A DNA stretch of 64,000 nt. Origin: Taklimakanibacter sp050251035. GTDB taxonomy: Bacteria; Pseudomonadota; Alphaproteobacteria; Rhizobiales; Aestuariivirgaceae. The DNA is taken from the NCBI GenBank assembly GCA_050251035.1, contig JBFWNN010000027.1, positions 8,232 through 72,231 on the forward strand, written 5' to 3'. The notes beneath the pieces were generated by a model. The model was not told the origin of the DNA, did no database searches, and saw nothing but the letters and a program-made list of their open reading frames with translations. The translations under genes and the position numbers were made by a program. Shown here piece after piece: positions 42,001 through 50,479 of this stretch (positions are counted from its first letter, which is position 1; every line of letters begins with the position of its first letter).

Positions 42001-42759
42001 ATGACCGATCTCACCGGCAAGACCGTCCTGGTGACCGGCGGATCGCGCGGCATCGGCGCGGCCATCGCGCGGGCGACCGCGGCGGCGGGCGCCAGGGTGC
42101 TGCTGCATTATGCCAGGAGCCGCGACGCCGCCGAGGCGGTCCGCGCCGAGATCGGACCTGCCTCCTGCCATCTTCTCGCCGCCGATCTCGCCGCGACCGA
42201 TGCGGCAAGCGCCTTGTGGCATGACGCCGAGGCCGTCGCCTCGCGCGTCGATGTGCTCGTCAACAATGCCGGCATCTTCGCGCCCGTTCCGATCACAGAA
42301 CCCATGGCCGATTGGCGGCGCGATTTCGCCCAGGTGATGCAGGTGAACCTCACCGCGCCGGCCGAACTGTGCAAGCTCGCCATCATGCATTTCCGCAACC
42401 GGGGCGGCGGCAGAATCATCAACATCGCCAGCCGCGCCGCGCAGCGCGGCGACGCGCCCGATCAATGGCCCTATGCCGCCTCCAAGGGCGCGCTGGTGGC
42501 GCTCACCAAGACCATCGCCCGCGGCTATGCGGCGGAGAACATCCTGGCCTTTGCCGTGGCACCGGGCTTCACCGCGACCGACATGGCCTATGTCGGCATG
42601 ACGGCAGCCGACATCAGCCGCATCGTCTCCGAGATCCCGCTCGGCAGCATGGCTCGTCCTGAGGAGGTGGCTGCGCTCGTCGCCTTTCTCTGCTCCGACC
42701 AGGTGCGCCATATGACCGGCGCCACCTTCGACATCAACGGCGCGAGCTATGTCCGCTGA
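42001..42759 (+). CDS. Short-chain dehydrogenase/reductase
   Basis: A 252-residue classical SDR: cofactor site VTGGSRGIGAAIA, NNAGIF, IINIASRAAQ with the catalytic Ser and WPYAASKGALVALTK with Tyr and Lys. It ends MTGATFDINGASYVR. ATG 42001 (MTDLTGKTVLVTGG) follows GGAG; ATGs at 41974 and 41935 lack support. It overlaps the FAD-linked dehydrogenase by 11 bp, so the two enzymes probably act on related hydroxy/oxo acids. Confidence 0.88.
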   Translation: MTDLTGKTVLVTGGSRGIGAAIARATAAAGARVLLHYARSRDAAEAVRAEIGPASCHLLAADLAATDAASALWHDAEAVASRVDVLVNNAGIFAPVPITEPMADWRRDFAQVMQVNLTAPAELCKLAIMHFRNRGGGRIINIASRAAQRGDAPDQWPYAASKGALVALTKTIARGYAAENILAFAVAPGFTATDMAYVGMTAADISRIVSEIPLGSMARPEEVAALVAFLCSDQVRHMTGATFDINGASYVR

Positions 42760-44134
42760 GTCTTTTCTTACGATCATTGCCGAGCTGCGACACGCTTTGG
42801 GCGACGATGCGGTGCTGACCGGCGCCGAAATCGCCGAGCGCCATCGCAGCGACGCGAGCCAGACCGGCCGACACTTGCCCATGGCCGTGCTGCGCCCCCG
42901 GAGCGTCGAAGCGGTGGCCGCGGCGCTGCGCATCTGCAATGCGCATCGCCAGAGCGTGGTGCCGCAAGGCGGCATGACCGGCCTTGCCGGCGCCGCCAAT
43001 GCCACGGCGGCCGATTTCGCTCTGTCGCTCGAACGTCTGTCCGGCATCGAGGAGATCGACGCCGCCGCCCAGACCATCACGGTCAAGGCTGGCACCACGC
43101 TCGAAGCGGCGCAGAACGCCGCCGCGGCGCAAGGCTTCCTGCTGCCGATCGATCTCGGCGCCCGCGGCAGCTGCCAGATCGGCGGCAATCTTTCGACCAA
43201 TGCCGGAGGCATAAGGGTGATCCGCCACGGCGTCACCCGCGACAACGTGCTGGGCCTCGAAGTGGTGCTCGCCGACGGCACGGTGCTGACCATGCTCAAC
43301 AAGATGGCCAAGAACAACACCGGCTATGACCTGCGCCAGCTCTTCATCGGCGCGGAAGGAACGCTCGGCGTCATCACCCGCGCCGTGCTGCGTCTCAGGC
43401 CCTTGCCGCAAGGCCGGTCCACCGCGCTCCTGGCGTTGGCGGCCTATGACGACGTGGTCGCCTTGCTCGGTCGGGCGCGCGCCGATCTTTCCGGCCTCTC
43501 CGCCTTCGAGGCCATGTGGCGGAGCTATTACCGCTTCAATACCGAAGTCGAGGGCCTTCGCCTGTTCGAGCACGATCCGGCTTTCGCCGTCATCCTCGAG
43601 ACGGAGGGTGCGGATCACGATATGGCTCTCCAGACTTTCCTCGAAGGCGCTCTCACCGACGGGCTGATCGCCGATGCGCTCGTCGCCCAATCGGAGAAGG
43701 AGCGGCGCGCCTTCTGGACGGTGCGCGAAGGCCTCGCCATGGACCGCCTTCTGCCGTCGCTGGTCAATCTCGATGTCAGCATGGCGATCGGCAGTCTCGA
43801 TACGTTTGCCACGGCCTGCGCCGAGGCCCTCGACCGGCGCTTTCCCGGCTGCCATGTCTCCTTCTACGGCCATATCGGCGACAGCAACGTGCATGTTTCC
43901 GTCTCGGTCGCGGGTGCGCGCCAGGCGGACCTGCATGAGATCGACGAGATCGCCTATCGGCTCGTCGCCCGACATGGCGGCTCGATCTCGGCCGAGCACG
44001 GCATCGGCACGCTCAAGCGCGATTACCTCGGCTATTCGCGCCAGCCCGCGGAGCTCTGCGTCATGCGCCGTATCAAGTCGGCGCTCGACCCGAACGGCAT
44101 CCTCAACCCCGGCAAGGTGCTGAAGCCCTTCTGA
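42749..44134 (+). CDS. FAD-linked hydroxy-acid dehydrogenase (GlcD/D-2-hydroxyglutarate type)
   Basis: A 461-residue flavoprotein of the PCMH/FAD_binding_4 family. The FAD loop is VVPQGGMTGLAGAANATA, then QIGGNLSTNAGGIRVIRHG with VLGLEVVLADG. The C-terminal substrate domain contains FYGHIGDSNVHVSVSVAGA, where the histidines bind a metal and the carboxylate, and SISAEHGIGTLKRDYL. This fits D-2-hydroxyglutarate or D-lactate dehydrogenases or glycolate oxidase subunit D; the exact substrate is not shown. It is coupled to the SDR upstream. Confidence 0.88.
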   Translation: MSAESFLTIIAELRHALGDDAVLTGAEIAERHRSDASQTGRHLPMAVLRPRSVEAVAAALRICNAHRQSVVPQGGMTGLAGAANATAADFALSLERLSGIEEIDAAAQTITVKAGTTLEAAQNAAAAQGFLLPIDLGARGSCQIGGNLSTNAGGIRVIRHGVTRDNVLGLEVVLADGTVLTMLNKMAKNNTGYDLRQLFIGAEGTLGVITRAVLRLRPLPQGRSTALLALAAYDDVVALLGRARADLSGLSAFEAMWRSYYRFNTEVEGLRLFEHDPAFAVILETEGADHDMALQTFLEGALTDGLIADALVAQSEKERRAFWTVREGLAMDRLLPSLVNLDVSMAIGSLDTFATACAEALDRRFPGCHVSFYGHIGDSNVHVSVSVAGARQADLHEIDEIAYRLVARHGGSISAEHGIGTLKRDYLGYSRQPAELCVMRRIKSALDPNGILNPGKVLKPF

Positions 44135-44172
44135 CGGCCCTTGTCGCACACCGTGGGCCATGGCGGCGCCCA

Positions 44173-44205
44173 ACTGTTGCCCTTTGGTCACAGGTGCGTT
44201 CCAAT
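44173..44205 (+). promoter_or_regulatory. 33-bp promoter-like block, second copy
   Basis: It is 28/33 identical to the block upstream of the barrel gene at 40842, with GTTGC (44176-44180) and GTCAC (44187-44191) at the same 11-bp offset and TTGCCC-N17-TCCAAT. It starts 39 bp after the FAD dehydrogenase stop and lies just before a broken small membrane-protein frame. Confidence 0.5.
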
Positions 44206-44227
44206 TTGTGGGAGATTCGCCTATGCC

Positions 44228-44325
44228 ATGGGCGTCGTGTTCTTCTACATGCCGCTCGGCGCGCGCTCATCGGCGGCATCATCGGCGTGGTCTGGGTGAT
44301 TGTCCGGCGGAAGCCGGCGCCGTGA
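44228..44325 (+). pseudogene. Frameshifted remnant of a small membrane protein (tentative)
   Basis: From ATG 44228 the frame reads MGVVFFYMPLGA, then loses sense and stops. Shifting frame at about 44263 continues as ALIGGIIGVVWVIVRRKPAP to TGA 44323. Joined, this makes a plausible 30-35 residue membrane hairpin with a positively charged tail. The break could be a true frameshift mutation, a sequencing error or chance. The promoter-like block just upstream makes a former gene more likely. Confidence 0.35.
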
Positions 44326-44364
44326 GGCATTGGCTCGTGGCGGCAATCGTGGCATGACCCTCGC

Positions 44365-45939
44365 ATGTCGTCCGGACTCCATCACGTCACGCTGGTGAGC
44401 GCCAATGCGCAGCGCAATGTCGACTTCTATGCGGGCTTCCTGGGCCTCCGGCTGGTGAAGCGGACGGCCGGCTTCGAGGACGCGACCCAGCTCCATCTCT
44501 TCTATGGCGACCGCCTGGGCTCGCCCGGCTCGCTCGTCACCGCGCTGGTCTGGCAGGACGGCGCCCGCGGCCGCCAGGGCCTCGGCCAGGCATTCGAGAT
44601 CGGCTTGGCGATCCCGGCCGAGGCCATGGGCTTCTGGCTCACCCGGGCGATGACGGCGGGATTGAAGACCGGACTGCCGAGCCGCGAATTCGGCGAGCCG
44701 GTGCTGCGCCTCAGCGATCCCGACGGGGTCATCGTCAAGCTCGTCGGGGCCGACGAGCTCGCAGCGCCGGCTTTGTTCCACCCGCCCGACGTCCCCGCCG
44801 GAATGGTGGTGCGCCGCATTCGCGGCGTCACTTTTTTGTCCAATGATCCGAACGGGACGCGCGCTTCATTGCCCGAGAATTACGGCTATCGCGAAGCGGC
44901 GCGCGAGGGCGCGACCACGCGGTTCGTCTCCGCGAGCGGCGACGTCGTCGATCTGCGCGAGGCGTCTGGCTTCTGGCCGGGCGCGCCGGGCCCCGGCACG
45001 ATCGACCATGTGGCCTTCAGCGTCGACGGTACGGCGGAGCTGAAGCGCCTCCACGCGGCCTTCGCCGCCGAGGACCGGGTGACGAGCCCGGTCAAGGACC
45101 GCCGCTATTTCACCTCGCTCTATGTCCGCGAGCCGGGCGGCATCCTCACCGAATTCGCCACCGACACGCCCGGCATGACAGTGGATGAAGACGATGCCGA
45201 GCTCGGCACGAAGCTCTTCGTGCCGCCGCACGAGGCGGCGCGGGAGAAGGAAATCATCGCCATGCTGCCGGATTTTTCGCCGCCCGGCGCGCCACGCGAT
45301 CCCAACCTCGAATTGCCTTTCGTCCACCGTCTGAAGCGGGCGGAAGATCCCGACGGCACGACCCTGATCCTGTTCCACGGCACCGGCGGCCACGAGGCGG
45401 ATCTCCTGCCGCTCGGCCGCGAGATCGCACCCCGCGCCGATCTCCTGGGTTTTCGCGGCCGCAGCAACGAAGAAGGAACCCCTCGCTGGTTTCGCCGCCA
45501 CGGCATGGATCGTTTCGACCAGGCGGACATCGCGCACGAGGCGGAAGCCTTCGCCGCGACCTTGCCGAAAGCCCTCGCGCGCTACGGGCTCGATGCCCGT
45601 CGCGTCACGGCGCTCGGCTACTCCAACGGCGCCAATTTCGCCGCCGCCCTCATGCTGCTTCATCCGGGCCTCATCGCCCGCGCCATTCTGCTGCGGCCGA
45701 TGCTGGTGCTGGAAAACCCGCCGGCGCCCGACCTTTCGCAGACGAAAATCCTGACGATTGCCGGCCAAGCCGATCCCTATGGCCGCTATGTGCCGGCGCT
45801 GGTCGATCATTTCCGCCGCTGCGGCGTGGCGTTCGCCGCCGAGACCATCGCGGCCGGCCATGGCCTCGACCGCCAGGACATCGTCCTGGCGCGCGCGTGG
45901 TATGAAAGCAACGCTACTGGACGGCCAGGTTCTGGTTGA
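44365..45939 (+). CDS. Fusion of a ring-cleaving-dioxygenase-like glyoxalase protein and a carboxylesterase/phospholipase-like hydrolase
   Basis: A 524-residue fusion. Residues 1 to about 310 are two VOC modules like MhqO-type hydroquinone dioxygenases: SGLHHVTLVSANAQRNVDFY, then GTIDHVAFSV, with the metal-ligand pattern His...His...Glu (ILTEFATD). From about 320 a serine hydrolase follows: TLILFHGTGGHE, nucleophile in ALGYSNGANFAAAL, Asp in GQADPYGRYV and His in AAGHGLDRQD. In Bacillus the separate genes mhqO and mhqD encode these two activities against quinones. Its 3' end overlaps the convergent gene by 26 bp. Confidence 0.85.
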   Translation: MSSGLHHVTLVSANAQRNVDFYAGFLGLRLVKRTAGFEDATQLHLFYGDRLGSPGSLVTALVWQDGARGRQGLGQAFEIGLAIPAEAMGFWLTRAMTAGLKTGLPSREFGEPVLRLSDPDGVIVKLVGADELAAPALFHPPDVPAGMVVRRIRGVTFLSNDPNGTRASLPENYGYREAAREGATTRFVSASGDVVDLREASGFWPGAPGPGTIDHVAFSVDGTAELKRLHAAFAAEDRVTSPVKDRRYFTSLYVREPGGILTEFATDTPGMTVDEDDAELGTKLFVPPHEAAREKEIIAMLPDFSPPGAPRDPNLELPFVHRLKRAEDPDGTTLILFHGTGGHEADLLPLGREIAPRADLLGFRGRSNEEGTPRWFRRHGMDRFDQADIAHEAEAFAATLPKALARYGLDARRVTALGYSNGANFAAALMLLHPGLIARAILLRPMLVLENPPAPDLSQTKILTIAGQADPYGRYVPALVDHFRRCGVAFAAETIAAGHGLDRQDIVLARAWYESNATGRPGSG

Positions 45940-46711
45940 TCGATACGCTCGCCGATCCGCCCTCGGTGAAGAGTCTGGTCCAGAATTCCATGATCTTGTT
46001 CAGCCTTTCGATCGGCAGCGCCGCACGCTCGGCCGTGCCGCCGCGCCCGACGCCGAAGACATGCACCTTGGCACCGCGCAGCTCCGGCACCAGCCGGTTC
46101 TCCGCGACCCGCTGGAGCAGCGCCTCATTGGGCAGCATGAGGAACTCGCCGCCCGGCATGAAAGATGAATTCTCGATGAGGTCCGAGAACAGGAACATCT
46201 CCGCCGTCTTCTCGGCCGTCAGCTCCTCGCGCGACACGAGCGCGATCGTGGTGACGATGTCGGAGAATTCGAGCTCCCGGAAGTTGTCGAGCCGCTCGCG
46301 CGCCGTCTTGCGGATCTCCGCGATGAGGATGCGCTTGTGGTTGAGGATGAGGCCGCCGGTGCAGTCGGAGAGCAGATCCTCCCAGAAGCCCTTCGGCGGG
46401 CAAAAGGGGATGCAGCGGTCGATCAGGCGCTCGGAATGGGCGGCGCTGTCGCCGATGGTCCTGATGACGATACGCTCGCCGCCCTTGAGATCGGCGACGA
46501 TGCGCTGCAGGCCGTCGACCAGTATGGTCTTGTCCTGCGCGTCATAGGGCGTCGTGACATCGAGGAAGAGCAGGACGTCGCGGCCGTCGGCTGCGCAATA
46601 GCGCTTCCAGTCGATCGCCTGCGCCCGGGCCTGAGGCGCGAGGCCGGCGCCGATGAGGAAGAGTGCGGTCAGGACGGAAAGAGCGAGCGCCAGCCGCAGG
46701 CGTGGCATCAT
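45914..46711 (-). CDS. Exported protein of unknown function, possibly VWA-like
   Basis: A 265-residue protein with a signal peptide (MMPRLRLALALSVLTALFLI, cleaved near ARA-QAI). The mature start WKRYCAADGRDVLLFLDVTT and GLQRIVADLKGGERIVIRTI have the strand-helix order and DxT.. element of a von Willebrand A domain, but a canonical MIDAS is not clear. Cysteines at CIPFCPPKGFWEDLLSDC may form disulfides. MFLFSDLIENSSF and AKVHVFGVGRGG continue the alpha/beta pattern. ATG 46711 overlaps the stop of the upstream membrane protein, so the two probably form one complex. Confidence 0.6.
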   Translation of the reverse strand: MMPRLRLALALSVLTALFLIGAGLAPQARAQAIDWKRYCAADGRDVLLFLDVTTPYDAQDKTILVDGLQRIVADLKGGERIVIRTIGDSAAHSERLIDRCIPFCPPKGFWEDLLSDCTGGLILNHKRILIAEIRKTARERLDNFRELEFSDIVTTIALVSREELTAEKTAEMFLFSDLIENSSFMPGGEFLMLPNEALLQRVAENRLVPELRGAKVHVFGVGRGGTAERAALPIERLNKIMEFWTRLFTEGGSASVSINQNLAVQ

Positions 46712-47781
46712 CGCAGCGGCCGGATATTGGCGTTCTTCGTCACTTCGCTCGGCGGCAGGCGCGAGCCGGCGAGCTGCGAGGCGACGTCGTTCTGCACCGC
46801 CTCCTCGGCCAGCGTATCGAGCTGGTCGAGAACGAACTGGTCCCACTCGTCGAGCGGCAGGCTCAACAGCGTCTTCATCTCGATGATCTTGTTGTTGGAG
46901 TCGGCGAAGTTGCGGCTGGCGCCGGTGAGGTCGGGCGTGAACTTGCGGATGACCTTGGCGCGCGACTGGGCGTATTTGGCCTGCAGCTTGTTGAGCCGCC
47001 GCGTCGCCTTGCGCAGGGCAACCTCGGCATGGTCGAAGTCCTTGTCGGGATCATGGCTGAAGAAGCCGAGCAGCATGGCGATGATCACGCCGCCGAAGTT
47101 GACGGTGAACAGGATGAGCGCGCTGACGTCGCCGAAGGCGTTGAACAGGCTGGTGAAGAAGCCATGCTGGCTCACCTGCCCGCCGATCTCGGTGAACAGG
47201 CTGCCGAGGCCGGGATCGGCGGCGCCGGCCGAATAGCGCGCCCGACCGATGGTCAGGATGGAGATCAGGATGGCGAGGACCGCGACCACGAGGCAGGCGA
47301 TGATGAGATTGGACCACACGACGCGGCGGCGGTATTCCGACCACACCTGGCGGATGCAGCGGCCGCCGAGATGCGCGAGCAGCAGGAGCAGGATGGCGAA
47401 GGCGGTCGAGACCAGATAGGAGGTGAGGTTCGTGCCCTGGATCGCGTAGTCGAACAGGAACTTGTTGACCGGCGCTTCGAGGATGGCGAGGCCGATGGCG
47501 AGCAGCCAGAATATCCAGGGCGGGACGCTCAGATTGTTGATGGGCCGGCGCACCACCGCCTGCAGCCGGTCGAATTGCTGGTCGTGGCGCTCGAACTCGC
47601 GCAGCACCGCCATGTAGCTGTCGGAGCGCGGCCCGTGATCGAGCTCGACATTCGAGATCTCGTTCTTCCGGTCGTTGAGCAGCTTGACATATTCGGAATG
47701 GTGCTTCTGGCGGGCGCCCATCCACTTGGCCAATTCCTCGCGCGGATTGCTGGCGGCGCGTCCCAGTGCCTGCAAGGCCAT
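46708..47781 (-). CDS. Four-helix membrane protein of unknown function
   Basis: A 357-residue inner-membrane protein. An N-terminal charged helical region (about 1-95) precedes four membrane segments: PPWIFWLLAIGLAILEAPV, LVSTAFAILLLLLAHLGG, NLIIACLVVAVLAILISILT and ALILFTVNFGGVIIAMLLGF. A long coiled-coil-like cytoplasmic tail follows (DHAEVALRKATRRLNKLQAK). ATG 47781 has a strong GGGAGGGG site; the longer frame from 47892 is rejected. No family is recognised. It lies between a small exported protein and the VWA-like protein, all on one strand. Confidence 0.65.
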   Translation of the reverse strand: MALQALGRAASNPREELAKWMGARQKHHSEYVKLLNDRKNEISNVELDHGPRSDSYMAVLREFERHDQQFDRLQAVVRRPINNLSVPPWIFWLLAIGLAILEAPVNKFLFDYAIQGTNLTSYLVSTAFAILLLLLAHLGGRCIRQVWSEYRRRVVWSNLIIACLVVAVLAILISILTIGRARYSAGAADPGLGSLFTEIGGQVSQHGFFTSLFNAFGDVSALILFTVNFGGVIIAMLLGFFSHDPDKDFDHAEVALRKATRRLNKLQAKYAQSRAKVIRKFTPDLTGASRNFADSNNKIIEMKTLLSLPLDEWDQFVLDQLDTLAEEAVQNDVASQLAGSRLPPSEVTKNANIRPLR

Positions 47782-47867
47782 CTGTCCCCTCCCTCGCCGC
47801 CGGGATGGGCCGTTCCCGGTCGCACCCCAGATCAAAGCGGCAAACGAAGGTTTCGGCAACAGGAACT

Positions 47868-48146
47868 TTATGGCGGTGCTTGCCCCGGCCATCCAACGGC
47901 TGCCTGCTCGCCTTTCGCCGGCAGCGGCAGGGGCTTGCCTTCCAGCCTGTCATAGCAGGCGAGGCGATCGCCGGCTTCACTGATCGTCCGGCATTGGGCG
48001 AGGGTCGGTAGCGGCTCGTCCGATGTTGCATCGAAGAACGGGGACAGGAGCAGCGCGGCGGCGACGAGGGCCGCTGGCGCCAGCGCCAGGGCCATGACGA
48101 CCGGCGGAAGCGTGCGCCGGCTTCGTCTCAAAACGGTGTTTGACAT
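47868..48146 (-). CDS. Small exported or membrane-anchored protein with CYD motif
   Basis: A 92-residue protein with one N-terminal hydrophobic segment (LPPVVMALALAPAALVAAAL), then a short soluble part containing CRTISEAGDRLACYDRLEGK. The pattern C-(R)..(S)...RL.CYD recurs in small periplasmic proteins, and its two cysteines probably form a disulfide. The function is unknown. It lies 86 bp upstream of the four-helix membrane protein and diverges from the agmatinase-family gene. Confidence 0.6.
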   Translation of the reverse strand: MSNTVLRRSRRTLPPVVMALALAPAALVAAALLLSPFFDATSDEPLPTLAQCRTISEAGDRLACYDRLEGKPLPLPAKGEQAAVGWPGQAPP

Positions 48147-48260
48147 CGGCTTCGAACTCTGGGTTTCTGACCTGCCGATCTAGTCGTTCGCGCATCTGAA
48201 AACGATGCGGAACAACGGGCTCGGCCATAAGGCGGTCATAAAATCCAAAGGTTGAGGACC

Positions 48261-49268
48261 ATGTCGGACAGCGAGGCGCGCAAGAGCGCTCAATCCTGGT
48301 ATTGGTGGGGTATCCCCACCCTGTTCCGCTGCCCCTGGAACGAGGACCCCTCGGCCTGCGACATCGCCCTCGTCGGTGTGCCGCACAGTTCCGGCAACGG
48401 CTCGACCGAGCGCGACCAGCATCTGGGTCCCCGCGCCGTGCGCCATGCCTCGGGCTTCTATCGCCGCGCCCATGGCGTCCACGGCTTCGCGCCTTTCGAC
48501 GCGGCGCGCGTCCATGATCTGGGCGACGTGCCCTTGCCGGAAGCGATGAACAACGAAGCCTGCGTCCGCGACATCGAGGCCTTCTATGCGCGCCTCGACG
48601 CGTCGGGCACGCGTCCCGTGTCGATCGGCGGCGACCATTCGATCACCGGCCCCATCCTCAAGGCCGTGGCCGGGCCGGGGCGGAGGCTTACGGGCGGCAA
48701 GCCCGCCGCCCTCATTCATTTCGACGCCCATACCGACAGCTATGAGAACATGCCGCACTGGCTGGGGGCCCGCCGCTCGGCGGCGCATTGGGCGGCCTAT
48801 ACGGTACGGGAAGCGGCCGTCGATGCCGCGCATAGCATCCAGGTCGGCATGCGCGGCCATCCTTCGGCGGCGATCCATCAGGGCAAGGTCGGCTCGGCCA
48901 GCGAGGCCTTGGGCTACAAGGTCGTCACCATGAGGGAGTTCGAGAATCTCGGCATCGAACGGACGATCGAGATCATCCGATCACGAATAGGTGACCACCC
49001 GGCCTATGTCACCTTCGATCTCGACTGTCTCGACCCGAGCGTGGCGCCTGGCGTGTCCAATCTCGAGCCCGGCTTCTCGGGCTTCACCATAAGAGAAGCG
49101 ACGCGCCTGCTGCAGGGTCTCAAAGGGCTCGATATCATCGGGGCCGACGTCGTCTGCCTGATGCCGACCAAGGACAGTCCGAACCAGATCACGGCGCAGA
49201 TGGCGATGGTGATGATGTTCGAACTGGTCTCGCTCATCGCCTGGCGTCTTGCCGGACCGGGTGCCTGA
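48261..49268 (+). CDS. Agmatinase/ureohydrolase family enzyme
   Basis: A 335-residue manganese ureohydrolase. All metal-binding motifs are present: SIGGDHSITGP, IHFDAHTDSYE and TFDLDCLDPSVAPG; VGVPHSSGNGSTERDQHLGP is also typical. The reaction would release urea from agmatine, a guanidino acid or a related compound; agmatinase is the usual label, but guanidinobutyrase and proclavaminate amidinohydrolase-like members look similar. ATG 48261 is chosen; a TTG at 48252 is also in frame. Confidence 0.85.
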   Translation: MSDSEARKSAQSWYWWGIPTLFRCPWNEDPSACDIALVGVPHSSGNGSTERDQHLGPRAVRHASGFYRRAHGVHGFAPFDAARVHDLGDVPLPEAMNNEACVRDIEAFYARLDASGTRPVSIGGDHSITGPILKAVAGPGRRLTGGKPAALIHFDAHTDSYENMPHWLGARRSAAHWAAYTVREAAVDAAHSIQVGMRGHPSAAIHQGKVGSASEALGYKVVTMREFENLGIERTIEIIRSRIGDHPAYVTFDLDCLDPSVAPGVSNLEPGFSGFTIREATRLLQGLKGLDIIGADVVCLMPTKDSPNQITAQMAMVMMFELVSLIAWRLAGPGA

Positions 49269-49368
49269 CCTTTCCATGGGTCATGGACGAAGCCGCGCAA
49301 ATCGGTAGAATATGGGACGGCCGGCCGGTCCGGCCATGGGGATAGACCGACTGCGAGGGAGAAGGTCC

Positions 49369-49905
49369 ATGCGATTGAGGCTTGTGCTGGCCGCCGCGAT
49401 GCTCCTGGGCGTGCTCAATGCCGGCGGCGCGCTCGCGGCCAAGAATGTCCTCATCTCGATCAACAAGAGCAGCCAGAAGATGACCGTGTCGATCGACGGC
49501 GAGAAGACCTATGTCTGGCCGGTGTCGACGGGTGCGCGGGGCTACACGACGCCGAGCGGCAACTTCAAGCCGTTCCGCATGGAGCGCGATCATTTCTCCA
49601 AGGAATGGGACGACGCGCCGATGCCACATTCGATCTTCTTCACCATGGAAGGCCATGCGATCCATGGCAGCCCCCATACCAAGCGTCTCGGCACCCGTGC
49701 CTCGCATGGTTGTGTGCGTCTGGCGCCGGGCAACGCCGCCAAGCTGTTTGCTCTTGTGCAGAAGACGGGCATGAAGAATACGCGGGTGGTGGTCAAAGGC
49801 GGTTTCGACTTCGACTTCGGCTTCTCCGATGATTTCGCCAGCGCCTTGCCGCGCAAGCCGCGCTGGATGAAGCGGCGCAATCCCTTCGCCGATCTGTTCG
49901 ACTGA
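49369..49905 (+). CDS. L,D-transpeptidase (YkuD domain), secreted
   Basis: A 178-residue periplasmic enzyme of the YkuD family. The signal peptide is MRLRLVLAAAMLLGVLNAGG, cleaved near LAA-KNV. The catalytic region is HAIHGSPHTKRLGTRASHGC / VRL, with the nucleophile Cys in SHGC. SINKSSQKMTVSIDGEKTYV and STGARGYTTPSGNFKPFRM complete the fold. ATG 49369 follows GGGAGAAGG. It ends with a basic tail (RKPRWMKRRNPF). Confidence 0.93.
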   Translation: MRLRLVLAAAMLLGVLNAGGALAAKNVLISINKSSQKMTVSIDGEKTYVWPVSTGARGYTTPSGNFKPFRMERDHFSKEWDDAPMPHSIFFTMEGHAIHGSPHTKRLGTRASHGCVRLAPGNAAKLFALVQKTGMKNTRVVVKGGFDFDFGFSDDFASALPRKPRWMKRRNPFADLFD

Positions 49906-49923
49906 CCGGACCGCGGTCATCGC

Positions 49924-50298
49924 TCACGGCGCGATCACCGTCTCGGTGCCGGCTTGATTCTTTACGCTGAGGCGGGTCGCCTTGTCGGTCGCCAGCATGT
50001 GGATGCCGGGCTCGGTCCGCGCATCGAGCAGGACCAGGCCCGATCCGTCCGTGCCGGCGCCGAGCTTCACCCGGATGGCGCCGGTCTGATCCATCATGCG
50101 GAAGACCACTTCGCCGTCGGACGCGACACTGAGCCGCGAGCGCACGGTGCCGGTCTGATCGACGAGCTCGATCAATTCCGCCCTGACGACGGCCTCGGGC
50201 GCCGGTGCTGCGGCGAGGCGGCCGAAGCCGAGCGTGCCGGCCAGGAGGCCGAGATTGACGACGGTCAGGGCCAGGGCTGCTCCTTGCATATTGGCCAT
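49924..50298 (-). CDS. Hypothetical protein with N-terminal membrane anchor and beta repeats
   Basis: A 124-residue protein. A hydrophobic N-terminus (GAALALTVVNLGLLAGTLGF) may be a signal anchor. The rest is beta-rich with short repeats of the type 'ELVDQTGTVRSRLSV' and 'RMMDQTGAIRVKLGAGTDGS', about 25 residues apart, ending GIHMLATDKATRLSVKNQ. The repeat looks like a small beta-sandwich or solenoid. No family is recognised. Confidence 0.55.
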   Translation of the reverse strand: MANMQGAALALTVVNLGLLAGTLGFGRLAAAPAPEAVVRAELIELVDQTGTVRSRLSVASDGEVVFRMMDQTGAIRVKLGAGTDGSGLVLLDARTEPGIHMLATDKATRLSVKNQAGTETVIAP

Positions 50299-50479
50299 GG
50301 AAGACCTTCTTGTCGGGCGCCTCCTCTGGGAGCGCGCCTGGGCTTAAGGAGTATTGATTCGCAACGCATGCCCTATATTCCCGTTATGCTGACAGAAACA
50401 TCTCGCGATCCTGAAGTGCGGGTGGGACTGTCGTGAAGTTGCTGGACCCGGGCTTTGACCCGGCAGCAGGAAGGTGATG

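Noticed and set aside
50350..50440. A 22-residue frame from the ATG near 50368
   Set aside because: It has no hydrophobic or other recognisable feature and a poor ribosome site; it is too short to support.
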